From NCBI GenBank assembly GCA_903632075.3, contig CAHIKZ030005577.1, positions 1,346,001 through 1,410,000 on the forward strand: a stretch of DNA of 64,000 nt, written 5' to 3'. The stretch comes from Acanthosepion pharaonis. Its lineage: Eukaryota > Mollusca > Cephalopoda > Sepiida > Sepiidae. The position numbers were made by a program, and so were the translations under genes. Of the stretch, positions 53,835 through 64,000 are shown piece after piece. The notes under the pieces were generated by a model. The model was not told where the DNA came from and searched no databases. It saw only the letters and a list, made by a program, of their open reading frames with translations. Numbering within the stretch: the stretch's first letter is position 1; the number at the start of each line of letters is the position of its first letter.

Positions 53835-56430
53835 TCACACCCTGTGTAGATCTACTGCTTCTCCTACATTCCCCCCCCCCACCTCATCGGTTTCACAAGT
53901 ATTTCTCGTTATGGGGGACCTTGATCCAGTTCTTTTATTCTCAGTATCCCATGTTTCATACTCTGACACTTCCGAAGAACTTTGATTGCCTATTGATTCC
54001 TCTGCCCTGCTTTCTTGTTCATCTACACCAAGGGTCGGCAACCTATGGCCTGCGGGCCGAATCCGGCCCGCGAAGGCATTTTGACCAGCCCGCGAGCCTG
54101 ATTACCAATGACTCTATTTTTTAACTTGAGAGACGACCTTCAAATGAAATTTGTTATATGTCATTTTCCATAGAATGTCTACACATCTCAGAGCACTAAA
54201 AATATTAAACTATCTGCCAGTTATCTTTCATGAGACTTATTTTACCAAGTTGCGTTGCCTACGTTTAATGTCAAATAATGGATACATATTTGTTATGACC
54301 CTTGGCTATATTAAAAGATAACAGAAGCGAAAGGAACGATAAAGTGAAAGAGGCCAGGGAGAGACTGACATGCGAGGTAGCAGAAATCTAAAGACAGTTA
54401 AACATACGCGCATTATACATACATGCCTCATGAATGTGTGGATGATACCGCATGTGTACGTACGTAAGTGTATATGTTTGCAACTATTTGTACTCGTATG
54501 TATGGGTATATGTTCTTCGTTTTTGTTTGATGTGTGTGTGTGTGTGTGTGGTTCGTTTGTGGAACAATTTTCAATAACAGTTTCAAACCTACACGTCATA
54601 ATTTCATTTCATTTCACTTCGGTTGATTTTTTTCACTTTGAAGTATTTTAACGTCCCCTGAGGAAAAGTAATTTTTGTTAGGTGTTTTTTTAATTTTAGA
54701 TTTTCTTTTGTTTTTTCTGATTTTTCAATGTTTATTTTCATTATGGTTTTTAAATATTTAGGTTGACAGGGGTCTGCATATGTAATTTTCCTTAATTTTT
54801 CATTAATGGCCTCTGTCCAGCCCGCGACCCGTCATTATAACATTATTTGCCGACTTCTGATCTACATAATCATTCGAACTAGCTTCACTTTGTACTTCCT
54901 CATAATTTTGGCTAGCTCTTAACTGGTCTGTATGGGCAACAATATTTTTACCATTCTTGCATATTAAAATCCATGTTGTATCCTTTTTTGTATCATGAAA
55001 TTCACCTTTTCCAGCTTGTTTTCTTTATTTCTTTTGTAGCATATGTTTTTTTTATTAATAGAGTAAGACATAGTTAATGGAGATCTAATCTGTCTTCCCA
55101 TTAATGCAGACAGGCTATCTAATCTGTCAACATGTGGTATTGTTCTGTAATGTAACAATAATCTTAGTAGGAAAGTTTCAATCTTTTCTTGCTGCTAAGA
55201 AAATGTTTTCAATGTCATCTTTATTGTTTGGACGATTTGTTCAGCAATACCATATTTGATTGAGGGTGGTAAATAGGTGTTTTATATGGGACGCGGCCAA
55301 TCTTCCTTAACCACAAGCATAGGATTTTGTCACAGAATTTGGGAACATTATTAGTTACTAATGTTTTGGTACTCCATTTCTAGCAAATATTATGCATAAT
55401 ATTTGTTTTACAGTAATAGATTTTTATCTGGAACTTGGAAAACTTAAGGCTTGGCGGAAAAGCCACCAACCAGTATTAGACATAAACCTACCCTGTTAAC
55501 TTGTGCATGATACATATGAACTCTAGACCATGGTTCAGTTTCCTTAGGCCAAGAGTGTAACTTACTGTGGTAAAAATTCTTTATTTTGGCACATTTTGGA
55601 CATTTGTGTATGTAATTCTTTACATCTTGGGTGTGTCCCAGCTACCATGCTTCCAGTTTTAACTGTTTTTGTGTATCAGTTATCCCACAATGCACATCAT
55701 CATGTACACTTTTAATTACTTCTTTTCTACATTTTTATGATGGCAAAACTAAATCTCCACTACAAATTAGACCATTTTCTATTGATAGAATATGTCTGGT
55801 TTCTTTGTAGGGTTTTTCTGCTTTTGAACAATTACTCAATTTATTGTTCCTTATTCTAGATAAAATCTGACTTAAGAATGGATCTTGTCATGTTTCCATA
55901 AGTAAGCTATTCATGGGTAACAACCAATGCAAAAATTCATCCTCAACTTTTTTCATATTTTTTTTTCGTTTTGTTCCTTTTCAAATTATAGTCAGGACAA
56001 ATCATCTACGTGTGGTATCATGTTTCTCTTCACATATTCTATATCACAATCAAAAGCCATTAACTTCATAGTCCATCTTAATATTCTGCATGATGTAACT
56101 TTCGGCAATTCCTTCCTAGAATGGAATATACATTCTAAGGGCTTATGATTGGGCCATAACAAAAATCTTTTCCTAATAAAAAATGTCTTGCTCTGGTCAT
56201 ACTCCATACAATCACAAGTGCTTCCTCTTCAGTATTAGAGTAGTTCAATTCAGCTGGTATCAACGTTCTGGAAAGATACATCACTGGGTGTTCTTCCTGG
56301 AAAAAAATTGCTGATACGGACTGGCCACTCGCATCTGTGGTTAATATAACAATGTATAATATAACATCCTTTTTAAAGGTTAAAAAATCTTGACCATGGT
56401 TTAAACGGGAATAAAACAACAATTTAAATT
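53835..56430 (-). pseudogene. Ty3/gypsy retrotransposon pol relic
   Basis: Read on the minus strand from 56430: RNase H with ILTTDASGQSVSAIF, YLSRTL, and NYSNTEEEALVIVW; then a segment with HKPLE, FHSRKELPKVTS and RILRWTMKLMAFDCDIEYV (about 56190-55995). The integrase zinc-binding part (HCGI.., W.LGH.., HKCPKCAKIKNF) follows near 55700-55560, then LLRYRTIPHVDRLDSLSALMGRQIRSPLTMSY-like text near 55170-55070, and an acidic C terminus with SSSEVSEYETWDTENKRTG near 53980. The upstream reverse transcriptase, protease and gag are missing. Frameshifts and stops abound, and a hAT element interrupts it at 54029-54859. Confidence 0.75.
54029..54859. mobile_element. Non-autonomous hAT element, 831 bp
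   Basis: Left end CAAGGGTCGGCAACCTATG; right end reverse complement CAGAAGTCGGCAAATAATG. Subterminal CCGGCCCGCG and CCAGCCCGCGA motifs occur at both sides. An 8-bp direct duplication ATCTACAC / ATCTACAT (54021-54028, 54860-54867) is diagnostic of hAT. No transposase coding recognised; a GT run lies at 54533-54551. Confidence 0.85.
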
Positions 56431-56579
56431 TTAAAAAGTAACCCCAATGAGTATTTACCGTATGAAACAAATAACTATTTACAAGAAACTAAACAAAATC
56501 GTGTTAGAATTAAAAACCCCACAATCACTAAATATGGCAGAAACATCAGTTAACTAGACGAAATTAATGCGGGAGTATA

Positions 56580-57440
56580 AAAATTAAAAATATTTATTCA
56601 TCCCAAGCACTCGCGCAGGCATGCACTCATTCAGACACAACAACAGATACGAAAAATCACACCCGAAACGAAAAACGTCCCGCATCCACCAGAGAACTGA
56701 TGTCACTGACCACCTAATGAGGGAGGGGATGGGGAATTAAACTTAAAGAAAGATAGGGACAGAAATAAAAGGGGCCAATGAGCATACATACCCTAGCTAA
56801 GTTTACTGAAAAAGGAAACAAAAAAAGACTAAAAAAAAAACTAAACCGAAGCTAACCTAAATTTTGGGATGGGTTGACCGTGTTCAACCCAGCTAAAGCA
56901 ATATCCTGATGCCTAACCGGCATCAAAGTGCCACTTCAGGTCAGCCCCTTTCACACGACAAAAACGTGCAAGATTCGCCCACCTTTTGCCGAATTCAGAT
57001 GAAGTGAGTCGCCGTCTTTCCGTCCTAATCTTGACTTTAAGCTGATGTTTAAAGTACAAGATTAGCTGGGAAGAGGTAAACTTCTCGCCTCCATAGAATC
57101 CCTTCTGACGTGTCGTCCAAATCACGACTCTCATAACACCTAGTAGGCATAAGAATACATAATGTTCAGCCCTCGTCAACGGCGGAGCCACAATGCTACA
57201 AACAGAAGCGGCTTCAAGGACAAAGAACTTTCCAGAAAGCATGCGAACCATGAGGCCTTCAACATACTTGCACAGCGGTGCTACCAACGAGCAATGAAAA
57301 AATGCGTGACCAATGGTCTCGACCTCCCCACTACAGCGGCGGCAGTTTGGATATTTCTCCAAGCCCGCTAAGTCGTTTTCCATTGCTTTTTTTCTTGATT
57401 CAAAATTCAAAAATGTATGAATGTTAAATGCTCTTCAACA
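56580..57440 (-). pseudogene. LINE 3' end with zinc-binding RT domain
   Basis: The minus-strand frame 57434-56913 encodes AMENDLAGLEKYPNCRRCSG, ETIGHAFFHC and further residues: a C-x2-C-x7-H-x4-C motif (zf-RVT) followed by a ~110-residue C-terminal tail typical of LINE ORF2 ends. A ~330-bp 3' UTR follows, with AATAAA on the minus strand near 56599. The frame stays open for about 170 codons, so this copy is fairly young, but it is 5' truncated and lacks the RT core. Confidence 0.6.
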
Positions 57441-57763
57441 CGCAGCCACATCAATCTTTTCAACACAACCAGCATTTGCACTTGCATTTCACTACCAAAA
57501 CTTTCGAAAAATATCCTCAAACTTATATTTTTTTCAATATACTAATTTTCTCCAAATGAAATTTCCAAAAATTTGGATAGTGCTTGGCTATTAGCCGAAA
57601 GGGACATTACTCCAACTTCCTTGATGTTCATTGCTGTTATCTAAAAATCCCTAAGGGCAAGGGACAAGCGTAATCATAATAAATCATTGCGAATTTTTAT
57701 TTTAAAACATTAAAAAATGTACACTATTTACATTATTCGGACTATTGTCCTCATCTTTGTCGC

Positions 57764-58445
57764 TGTTACGTGTTGATAATTGTAACAAAGGAAAAAAAAA
57801 TGATTTACCACAACACAGAGCTAAATCACAAACAAATATTTAATTTACTAAAACAGAACATAAAATATATACAAGATAAACAATTGTGGCCTACAAAACA
57901 GAAAACACAGAGTTACTGGCGAAGTGTTATGAGGGAGAAGGAAAGGGAATCAAATATCTTTATCACTTTAGGGCTAGTGAAATAATCTAAGTTCTATATT
58001 TGGAAATCCACAAAGGTGTGTAAATAAATATTCATTTTTAGTTTGATCAATGAAAATTAGTCAAAATTCTATTTTCCAACTTTGTTCCATGAAATTCTCT
58101 TTTGGGTTTTGGTTGGTCAGCAACTTTTTATAGAGATTCTTTCTTGGATATAATAGTCCTTGAATCAAAAGCCGGAGTTGATAACAGCAGAAATTCTCAT
58201 TCATCAACCGACAACCCTTTTCCAAAATCCCATTTTTATAGGGGCTAACACCTAATTTGCATATTTCTAGATGTTTCTCGAATCATCTAGATTTTTCTCG
58301 AATATACTAGAGAATGATCTAGAATCTTCCAAACATTCTGTTTCTAATTTCTCTATTTTACAACTACTTCATGAATGAAAACTTTTTTGCAATAACAAGT
58401 AGAACTCAAAGGAATCCCTTATTATAGAAATGCATCCTCGTAACA
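57764..58445 (-). mobile_element. Solo LTR, 682 bp
   Basis: On the minus strand it starts TGTTACG and ends CGTAACA, flanked by the 5-bp duplication GTCGC (57759-57763 and 58446-58450). Joining the flanks restores the R3 SINE tail. Minus orientation is chosen because a promoter-like cluster lies upstream of a TATA box in that direction. No internal retrotransposon sequence is left. Confidence 0.82.
58233..58329 (-). promoter_or_regulatory. LTR promoter with heat-shock-like elements
   Basis: In minus-strand order: GAAGATTC (58329-58322), two TTCGAGAA palindromes (58302-58295 and 58282-58275) fitting TTCnnGAA heat-shock half-site pairs, an octamer ATGCAAAT (58262-58255) and TATAAAAA (58240-58233). 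The spacing is that of a pol II promoter in the U3 region. Heat-shock response is inference. Confidence 0.5.
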
Positions 58446-58528
58446 GTCGCCATATTTATCACAACGTTTCGGCTGTTGTACACTCCGGCCTTCTTCAGAT
58501 GGTTGGAATGTAGAACTGAAACCTTTAA

Positions 58529-58799
58529 GGACACACGGCACAGTTAGTTAGATCCAGTGACAAGACCTAAAGAGTGTGATTTCAATACCTGGTTAAAGCG
58601 GTGGAGAACTTGGAGAGGGGAATTAACAGGAGATAACTGATAACTGACATCCATTAGACATGGCACGTGGAACTAGAAAAGTTCAGTGAGCGAAATAAAG
58701 GGTTCAGTTCATTCCAACCACCTGAAGAACGGCTGAAACGGTGTGATAAATCTGGCGATAAAGATGAGAACACTAATCGGAATAAATGTAACAGGCAAT
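58529..58799 (+). mobile_element. R3 tRNA-SINE
   Basis: Head with AGGACACACGGCACAGTTAG and GTGATTTCAATACCTGG, body with GATAACTGATAACTGACATC and a tail with a deleted stem (CTGAAGAACGGCTGAAACGG). It abuts the head side of the minus-strand R3 tail, forming an inverted pair. Confidence 0.65.
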
Positions 58800-59069
58800 T
58801 AAGCTTAAAGACAAAAAGGAAACAAAAGCAATTTACTCTAAATAGAGAGTTGTTAACTTTAACACGAATTTATGTAACTCTCCGTCGGCCTGTGGTGAGC
58901 CAGCGACGTTTTCAAAATACATTTTTTAATAATACCTGTCTATGAGGTGTTAAAACGAATTAATTTTTCGATGCAATGTTCTGTTATAAATTGTCTGTAA
59001 ACTATTTTTAAGCAAGGGATTCATTGTACTTTTACACCGTTTCTTGTAATTCTTTGTTCTTTTTGTGTT

Positions 59070-59245
59070 TAGAAACTACGTTCTATTTTCTGAATTTTTA
59101 GTCTTTTTTTTTTATTGCAGTTTATTTGAAAATAAGTAGTTTTATTGATTCTTGAAGTTGAGAAAGAAATATCAAGTCGAGCAACAACAACAACGTAATC
59201 ATGTTTGTTTTTGTATGAGTTTCAGAGATTGACCCTCAACAAAAG
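59070..59245 (+). other. Putative non-coding first exon, zinc-finger locus 3
   Basis: Ends AAAAG|GTAAGT (donor GT at 59246). Counterpart of 40880-41123, with conserved blocks on both sides of the donor (downstream CGATTATTGTAAAA, CTACCGTTTAC, CCATGACCCTG). It lies 3.25 kb upstream of the acceptor at 62499. No conserved reading frame. Confidence 0.35.
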
Positions 59246-59469
59246 GTAAGTTTTCTTTTTGTCTGATATTCCGTGATTGAAAAAGGGCAGTCTTTTTGTT
59301 TTTTTTCGATTATTGTAAAATATATTTTAGCTTAACTACCGTTTACGGATCCCATGACCCTGAAGGTAGACGTCGACTTGATGTATTGTTACTATTTTAT
59401 TTACCGTTAGATAATAATTGTAATTTTTAAATTGAGTAATAATTGCTTATTAAAAGGTACCGCAAATCG

Positions 59470-60310
59470 ATGAAAAAAACTTGATAAAAAGTAAAAACTG
59501 AGTTTTATCGTCAAAATATTTATATTTAGTTTTTAAGACTAAGAGGAAAGACCAAAGTTAAAGTGTTTTGATTTGGAATTTTTAATCCTTCCTAGCACAT
59601 TCCAAATTCTGGTTAAAAATTTTGATTATTATATTTTTTTTTTCGTCAGCGTTCGGTCGAAGTAAAGGTAGGTAGGTTGGTAGGTATCTCTATGAAATCG
59701 CTAAAAAAAAAAAAAAAAAAAAGAGCATAGCATGATGAAAAAGACGCCAAACTTGATGAAAACAAAATTTTATCGTTTAAATGTTTATATTAAGAGGAAA
59801 GACCAAAGTTGTTTTTTTTAATTATTTTAAAAAATTTTACCTTCTTTTTAGAACATTCTAAATATTGATTAAAAAAAAACCTTATTTCTCTTTGTATCAC
59901 CGTAACTAGTAAAATAACATAGACAATTTTTAGCACGTTTTTTTTTTTTATATACAGTATAACCCGGATATAAGAGAAATTTTCTCTGGTCCCAAATTAG
60001 AGCCTGTGTTAATGTATATAAAATAGACCAAACCCGGATATAAGAGACTTCTCCGGTCCCGACAACTCTCTTATATCCGGGTTTACACAGTATATGACAC
60101 ACATTAATTTGGAAAATCTTGCAAAAATAAAAATAATTGTCTGATGTTAATGAAACTTTCAGAAACTATTCACAGATGATCAAAATTATTATAAATGTTT
60201 TCTTTTATTAAATTCATGGCAGAAATATTTTTTTTATATTTATTACCCCCCACCCCACCCCTTAACTAATTTATGAAAACTCTAGAAATTAGATCACGTC
60301 CACTTTAGTG
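59470..60310. repeat. R6 repeat, two tandem copies
   Basis: 59470-59690 and 59740-60310 resemble each other and 41340-41720 (GAGGAAAGACCAAAGT, TAGAACATTC/TAGCACATTC, GTC.GATGTTAATGAAACTTTCAG). The second copy hosts the palindromic MITE at 59955-60090. Confidence 0.5.
59955..60090. mobile_element. Palindromic MITE (pogo/Tigger-like ends), copy 2
   Basis: Inverse of 10536-10673, flanked by TA. CAGTATAACCCGGATATAAG at the left, and a CTCTTATATCCGGGTTTAC right end. Interior blocks CTGGTCCCAAATTAGAGCC and CTCCGGTCCCGACAACTC match copy 1 on the opposite strand. Confidence 0.75.
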
Positions 60311-61699
60311 ATTATAATAAAAGCACAAGGCTTTGAGGAATGCAAATCATGTTTTTTTTTTTTTTAATTGGACCTCTCCCACCTGAAAATCAGCTCTGAA
60401 TTGTAACATACAAAACTCAATAAAACAAAGATATTATTTAATTTCAAATGCTTTTATTTGCTTTTATGAATATGGACAATGTTTTCTGAAAGATGAAAAA
60501 TGAATTTTTAATACAATTATTTGTTATTTCTTTAATTATAATAGATTTTTACATTTAAGTTGTTAAAATATAAAATTAGTTAAAAGCCGCATCCACTTTT
60601 GTAAGTGTCCTTATGAGATAGATCTTTTTAGTGCGTTGTAAATTGTATTGTTTTGACTAATCAGAAGACCCGCAGTAATTAAGAAATGTAATTTTGTGTT
60701 TATAATTGGGCTGTAATTATAAAGTACGGAAGACCAACCAGAATACAACTAAGTTGCATTATTTGAGTTAAGCATTGTTCTCCGCTGTTAAGGCCTTTAC
60801 TTTTGCAAAATTGAATTGAAATTGAAAAATCAAATTTATATGATCTTATTTTTATATTAATCTCAGTTATGACATTTTTCCATAAATGAAATATCAAAAT
60901 TAATAATAAAATGAATGGAAATACAAATAACACAGTAAAATGTAGTAAATGTACATAAAATTATAGTATTTTATGTACACTTCTGATAAAATTTCCTAAG
61001 AAAGGTACCTATAAATTAATTAGATACCTTTCTTATGAAATTTAATCTCACTCTCAACAGTCTTATTTTAATTTCTATATAATATATTTTCCATAAAGCA
61101 TCATAAATATAAAGGTGAAAGCTAAGTACAAAAAAAAATTTAGAGCACTTAAAGTTTTCCTTAAAAATAATGAGATAAATAATTTGTTCATTTAAATCTA
61201 AATAGCTTCATTTCTCTCCTTCCGTAGAAGGAATTATCCTCACATAATCCATCAATATGTCATTCATCACCTGTCAAGTGACGTGAAAGTTTATAACCTG
61301 CTTTGTTTTATTTTCAAATTACATCTTTTCAGCACAGCAATCTCGTGGAGGTACTGGTGTTTCAGCGATTTTTTTTTTTTTTTTTTTTTTTTCCAGTAAA
61401 ATCAAATAATAGTCAAATTTTAATGAAACTTTCAGTATTTATTCACAAATGAATGAAATTATTTAAAAAATTTTTTTTTTTTTTTAGAAAATCTTAGTAA
61501 AACCATATTTTTTTCTTTTACATATGTTACCCCCCACCACCACTTAATTTCATGAAATTTCAAGAAATTAAATTTCATCAGTTGAAAGCAGTAGTCCTTG
61601 GAGAATATAAATCATCATTTTTTTTTTTTTTTTTTCAAACTATTACTCATTTCTTTAAAATCTGTTCCGTATTGTAAAATAAAAAATGTCACAAAACTA
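60311..61699. other. AT-rich intron DNA
   Basis: Homopolymer T runs near 60350, 61370 and 61617. 60984-61040 holds an inverted pair of 'AAATTTCCTAAGAAAGGTACC' and 'ATACCTTTCTTATGAAATTT'. 61380-61560 is another R6 copy. No gene recognised. Confidence 0.5.
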
Positions 61700-61779
61700 T
61701 TATCTGTTCTGGCATAATACTTCACATGGTTTTGAATTCTGAGTTGTCCTTTTTTTTGTCTATAACTCAGCTTGCTGAT

Positions 61780-62215
61780 TTTGTTTTTTGGTTCCTATGC
61801 CCATTCCAACACCCACATATCCATGTCCAATGATACATGATTTAATAATAATCTATTGGCAAATCTGCTCTAGTTTCACATGCCATCCAAAATAAAATAT
61901 ATCCTATTGGATTGTACAACTGATTTTGTTTTTCTCTTCCTATGCCCATTCCAACACCCACACATCCATGTCCACTGATACATGATTTAATAATAATCTA
62001 TTGGCAAATCTGCTCTAGTTTCACATACCATCCAAAATAAAATATATCCTATTGCATTGTACAACTGATTTTGTTTTTCTCTTCCTATGCCCATTCCAAC
62101 ACCCACACATCCATATCCACTGATACATAATTTAATAATAATCTGTTGGCAAATTTTACATGCCGACCAGAATAAAATTAGATCCAATTTCTCATTTTGC
62201 TTGCTGAAAATTTGC
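61780..62215. repeat. 145-bp intronic tandem repeat, 3 units
   Basis: CCTATGCCCATTCCAACACC starts units at 61794, 61939 and 62084, giving a 145-bp period. The paralogous intron at 45570-45720 has a single, diverged unit, so the triplication is specific to this locus. Confidence 0.92.
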
Positions 62216-62749
62216 ATGGTGCAATTGATTTAATTCAGAATAGACTGTATAATGTCAGATTTAAATACTAATTTATCAGTTTTTTTGCCTTCATTTCTTC
62301 TTGTTCAAAAATCAAGTTCATCACAAATACCTTTAAATTAACAAATTACATATTTTTGTTTGATCAACTTTTATAATGGTGAATTGTTGATAGATATTTT
62401 CAAAATGCTTGAAAAATACAATTTTATAAAGCAATTTCATAATCCTACATAGTGTTTTCTTTCTACATTGCTCAGTTAATTTATTTTTTCTTTTTGCAGC
62501 TTGTATCATAGAGAATACCTGAAAATCATGATGAATATTCATGCAATAAAGAAGCATTCTTACACTTTGAAATTCATGGATTAGCAGTTAAATCTAAGAC
62601 CACTCAGAAGAGACATATCAGGACACAGATAGGAGAAAAACCATTTCTTTCAAAATCTGTGGTTACATTTATCAGGAATTCAAAACTAAAAATACCCCAG
62701 TGAAATCTGTGTTGTTGGGTTTTCCCAACATTCAAATATCAAATAACAC
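62216..62749 (+). pseudogene. Intron end and decayed N-terminal fingers, locus 3
   Basis: The acceptor TTTTTGCAG is at 62499. The exon-like part begins like 46014 (GAGAATACCTGAAAATCATG) with MMNIHAIKKHSYTLK, then stops. Finger remains in shifting frames follow, and a TAA in a finger at 62743 closes the frame just before the array's ATG. Confidence 0.6.
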
Positions 62750-63640
62750 ATGTCAACACACACTGGAGAGAAATCTATCCACTGTGTAATCTGTGGATTT
62801 AGGTTTTCCAAGAATTCATCTCGTAAAAGGCATATGTTAACACACACTGGAGAGAAATGTTTCAGCTGTGAAATATGTGGAGTTAGATTTTCCATAAATT
62901 GTAATCTCCAAAGACACAGGTTAATACACACTGGCGAGAAACCATTCCACTGTGAAATCTGTGAAGTAAGGTTTTCCTATAAATCATCTCTCAAACAACA
63001 CATGTTAACACACACTGGAGAGAAACGTTTCAACTGTAAAATGTGTGGAGGTAGGTTTTCCACAAATTCCAATCTCCAACGACACATGTTAATACACACT
63101 GGTGAGAAACCATTCCACTGTCAAATTTGTGGAGTAAGGTGTTCTGTTAAATCCTCACTCAAAGCACACATGTTAACACACACTGGTGAGAAACCATTCC
63201 ACTGTGAAATCTGTGGAGTAAGGTTTTCCTTTAAATCATCTGTCAAAGTACACATGTTAACACACACTGGAGAAAAACCTTTCCACTGTGATATCTGTGA
63301 AGTTAGCTTTTCCCAAAATGCGAGTCTCCGACGACATATGTTAACACACACTGGAGTGAAACCATTCCACTGTGAAATCTGTGGAGTTAGGTTTTTTGAT
63401 AATTCATCTCTCAAAGCACACATATTAACACACACTGGTGAAAAACCTTTCCATTGTGAAATTTGTGGAGTTAGGTTTTCAAAAAATTCCTCTCTCAAAA
63501 GACACATGTTAACACACACTGGCGAAAAACCATTCCACTGTGAAATCTGTGGAGTAAGGTATTCTGTTAAATTATCTCTCAAAAGACACATGCTAACACA
63601 CACTGGAGAGAAGATTTCCACTATAAAATCTGTGGAGTAA
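62750..63640 (+). CDS. C2H2 zinc-finger protein, 10 fingers
   Basis: 296 residues, probable nuclear DNA-binding factor and paralogue of 46325-47200. Ten tandem 28-residue fingers run from about residue 11 to 285 with consensus FHCEICGVRFSxxSSLKxHMLTH and TGEKP linkers. All metal-binding Cys and His are kept; finger 5 has Cys in place of the conserved core Phe (CGVRCSVKSS), which may weaken folding. The ATG at 62750 lies in the last finger residues after an in-frame TAA, so the true start is uncertain. After finger 10 the linker has lost two bases, the frame shifts and a stop follows at 63638. No effector domain is visible. Whether this is an expressed gene or a recent pseudogene cannot be told from sequence. 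Confidence 0.72.
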   Translation: MSTHTGEKSIHCVICGFRFSKNSSRKRHMLTHTGEKCFSCEICGVRFSINCNLQRHRLIHTGEKPFHCEICEVRFSYKSSLKQHMLTHTGEKRFNCKMCGGRFSTNSNLQRHMLIHTGEKPFHCQICGVRCSVKSSLKAHMLTHTGEKPFHCEICGVRFSFKSSVKVHMLTHTGEKPFHCDICEVSFSQNASLRRHMLTHTGVKPFHCEICGVRFFDNSSLKAHILTHTGEKPFHCEICGVRFSKNSSLKRHMLTHTGEKPFHCEICGVRYSVKLSLKRHMLTHTGEKISTIKSVE

Positions 63641-64000
63641 AATTTTCCGTTAAATCATCTCTTAAAATGCATATGTTAACACACAGTGGAAACATCTTTC
63701 CACTGTAAAATCAGTGGATTTAAGTTTTCCGAACATATACATTTTAAAGCACACATGGAGAGAAACAATTCTAATGAAAAAGCACACTGGAGAGAAACGA
63801 TTCTAATGTAAAATTTGTGGAGTTAGCTTTCCTTGAAATCCACAACTAAAACAAACTATGTTTACACACAATGGAGAACAAATTTTCTATTGTGAAATGT
63901 GAAATTAGATTTTCCCAAAATTCAGATCTCAAATGACGCACATTAACACACTGAAGTAAATTCATTACACTGTAAAACCAGTGGTGTTTTTTTTTTAATG
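63641..64000 (+). pseudogene. Decayed C-terminal fingers, running to the window edge
   Basis: After the frameshift an eleventh finger (KICGVKFSVKSSLKMHMLTH) is readable with its first Cys changed to Tyr (FHYKIC). Increasingly broken finger units continue to about 63960 (GERNDSNVKFVELAFL-type, stops and indels). The array may extend beyond the window. Confidence 0.65.

Larger units (their letters stand above)
57731..58527 (-). mobile_element. R3 SINE tail interrupted by an LTR
   Basis: 57731-57763 and 58446-58527 together give one R3 tail on the minus strand (CTGAAGAAGGCC, CCGAAACG, GATGAGGACAATAGTCC). A solo LTR separates the two parts. Confidence 0.7.

Noticed and set aside
53828..54651. 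Plus-strand frames at 53828-54124 and 54370-54651
   Set aside because: They are antisense to the retrotransposon relic or lie inside the hAT element.

Overview
The window looks like a stretch of AT-rich, repeat-laden metazoan nuclear DNA, most plausibly from a cephalopod such as an octopus. That assignment is inference. It rests on three intronless C2H2 zinc-finger arrays with TGEKP linkers in 64 kb, a crowd of tRNA-derived SINEs, Tc1/mariner, hAT, Helitron, Ty3/gypsy and LINE remnants, and very long simple repeats. No ordinary single-copy gene with recognisable metabolic function was found, and nothing bacterial or viral.

Layout. 0-10 kb: SINEs, a hammerhead-ribozyme-like motif, two related Helitrons, a long-inverted-repeat element (called R4 here), 31-bp satellites and a SINE with a 5S-rRNA-like head. 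10-20 kb: a palindromic MITE, several tRNA-SINEs, and a mariner element with long inverted ends that was invaded by a dispersed repeat (R1) carrying a perfect 30-bp minisatellite. 20-24.5 kb: R4 copies, a GC-rich structured island, and a second 5S/tRNA composite. 24.5-26.1 kb: minus-strand zinc-finger gene. 26.5-37 kb: LINE 3' ends, locally duplicated and shuffled, plus a candidate solo LTR. 37-40 kb: Helitron, R4 and R1 copies.

40.9-47.4 kb and 59.0-64 kb are two paralogous zinc-finger loci in the same orientation. They share a probable non-coding first exon with a GTAAGT donor, intron sequence and a terminal zinc-finger exon. In the first, a Tc1-type element with clear TA-flanked inverted repeats sits in the intron region. 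Between them lie tandem arrays, a 66-bp inverted repeat, an ~83-bp array that may be a decayed zinc-finger array, two solo LTRs with target-site duplications, and a minus-strand Ty3/gypsy pol relic split by a hAT element.

The three zinc-finger genes are probable sequence-specific DNA-binding nuclear proteins. All three arrays are flanked by decayed fingers (premature stops, frameshifts, lost Cys/His), suggesting rapid birth and death of fingers. The most interesting observations are the hammerhead-like motif, the 5S-tRNA composite SINE, the two-headed Helitron, and the solo LTR with a heat-shock-like promoter. All coordinates of repeats are by eye and are approximate by a few to tens of bases unless target-site duplications fix them.
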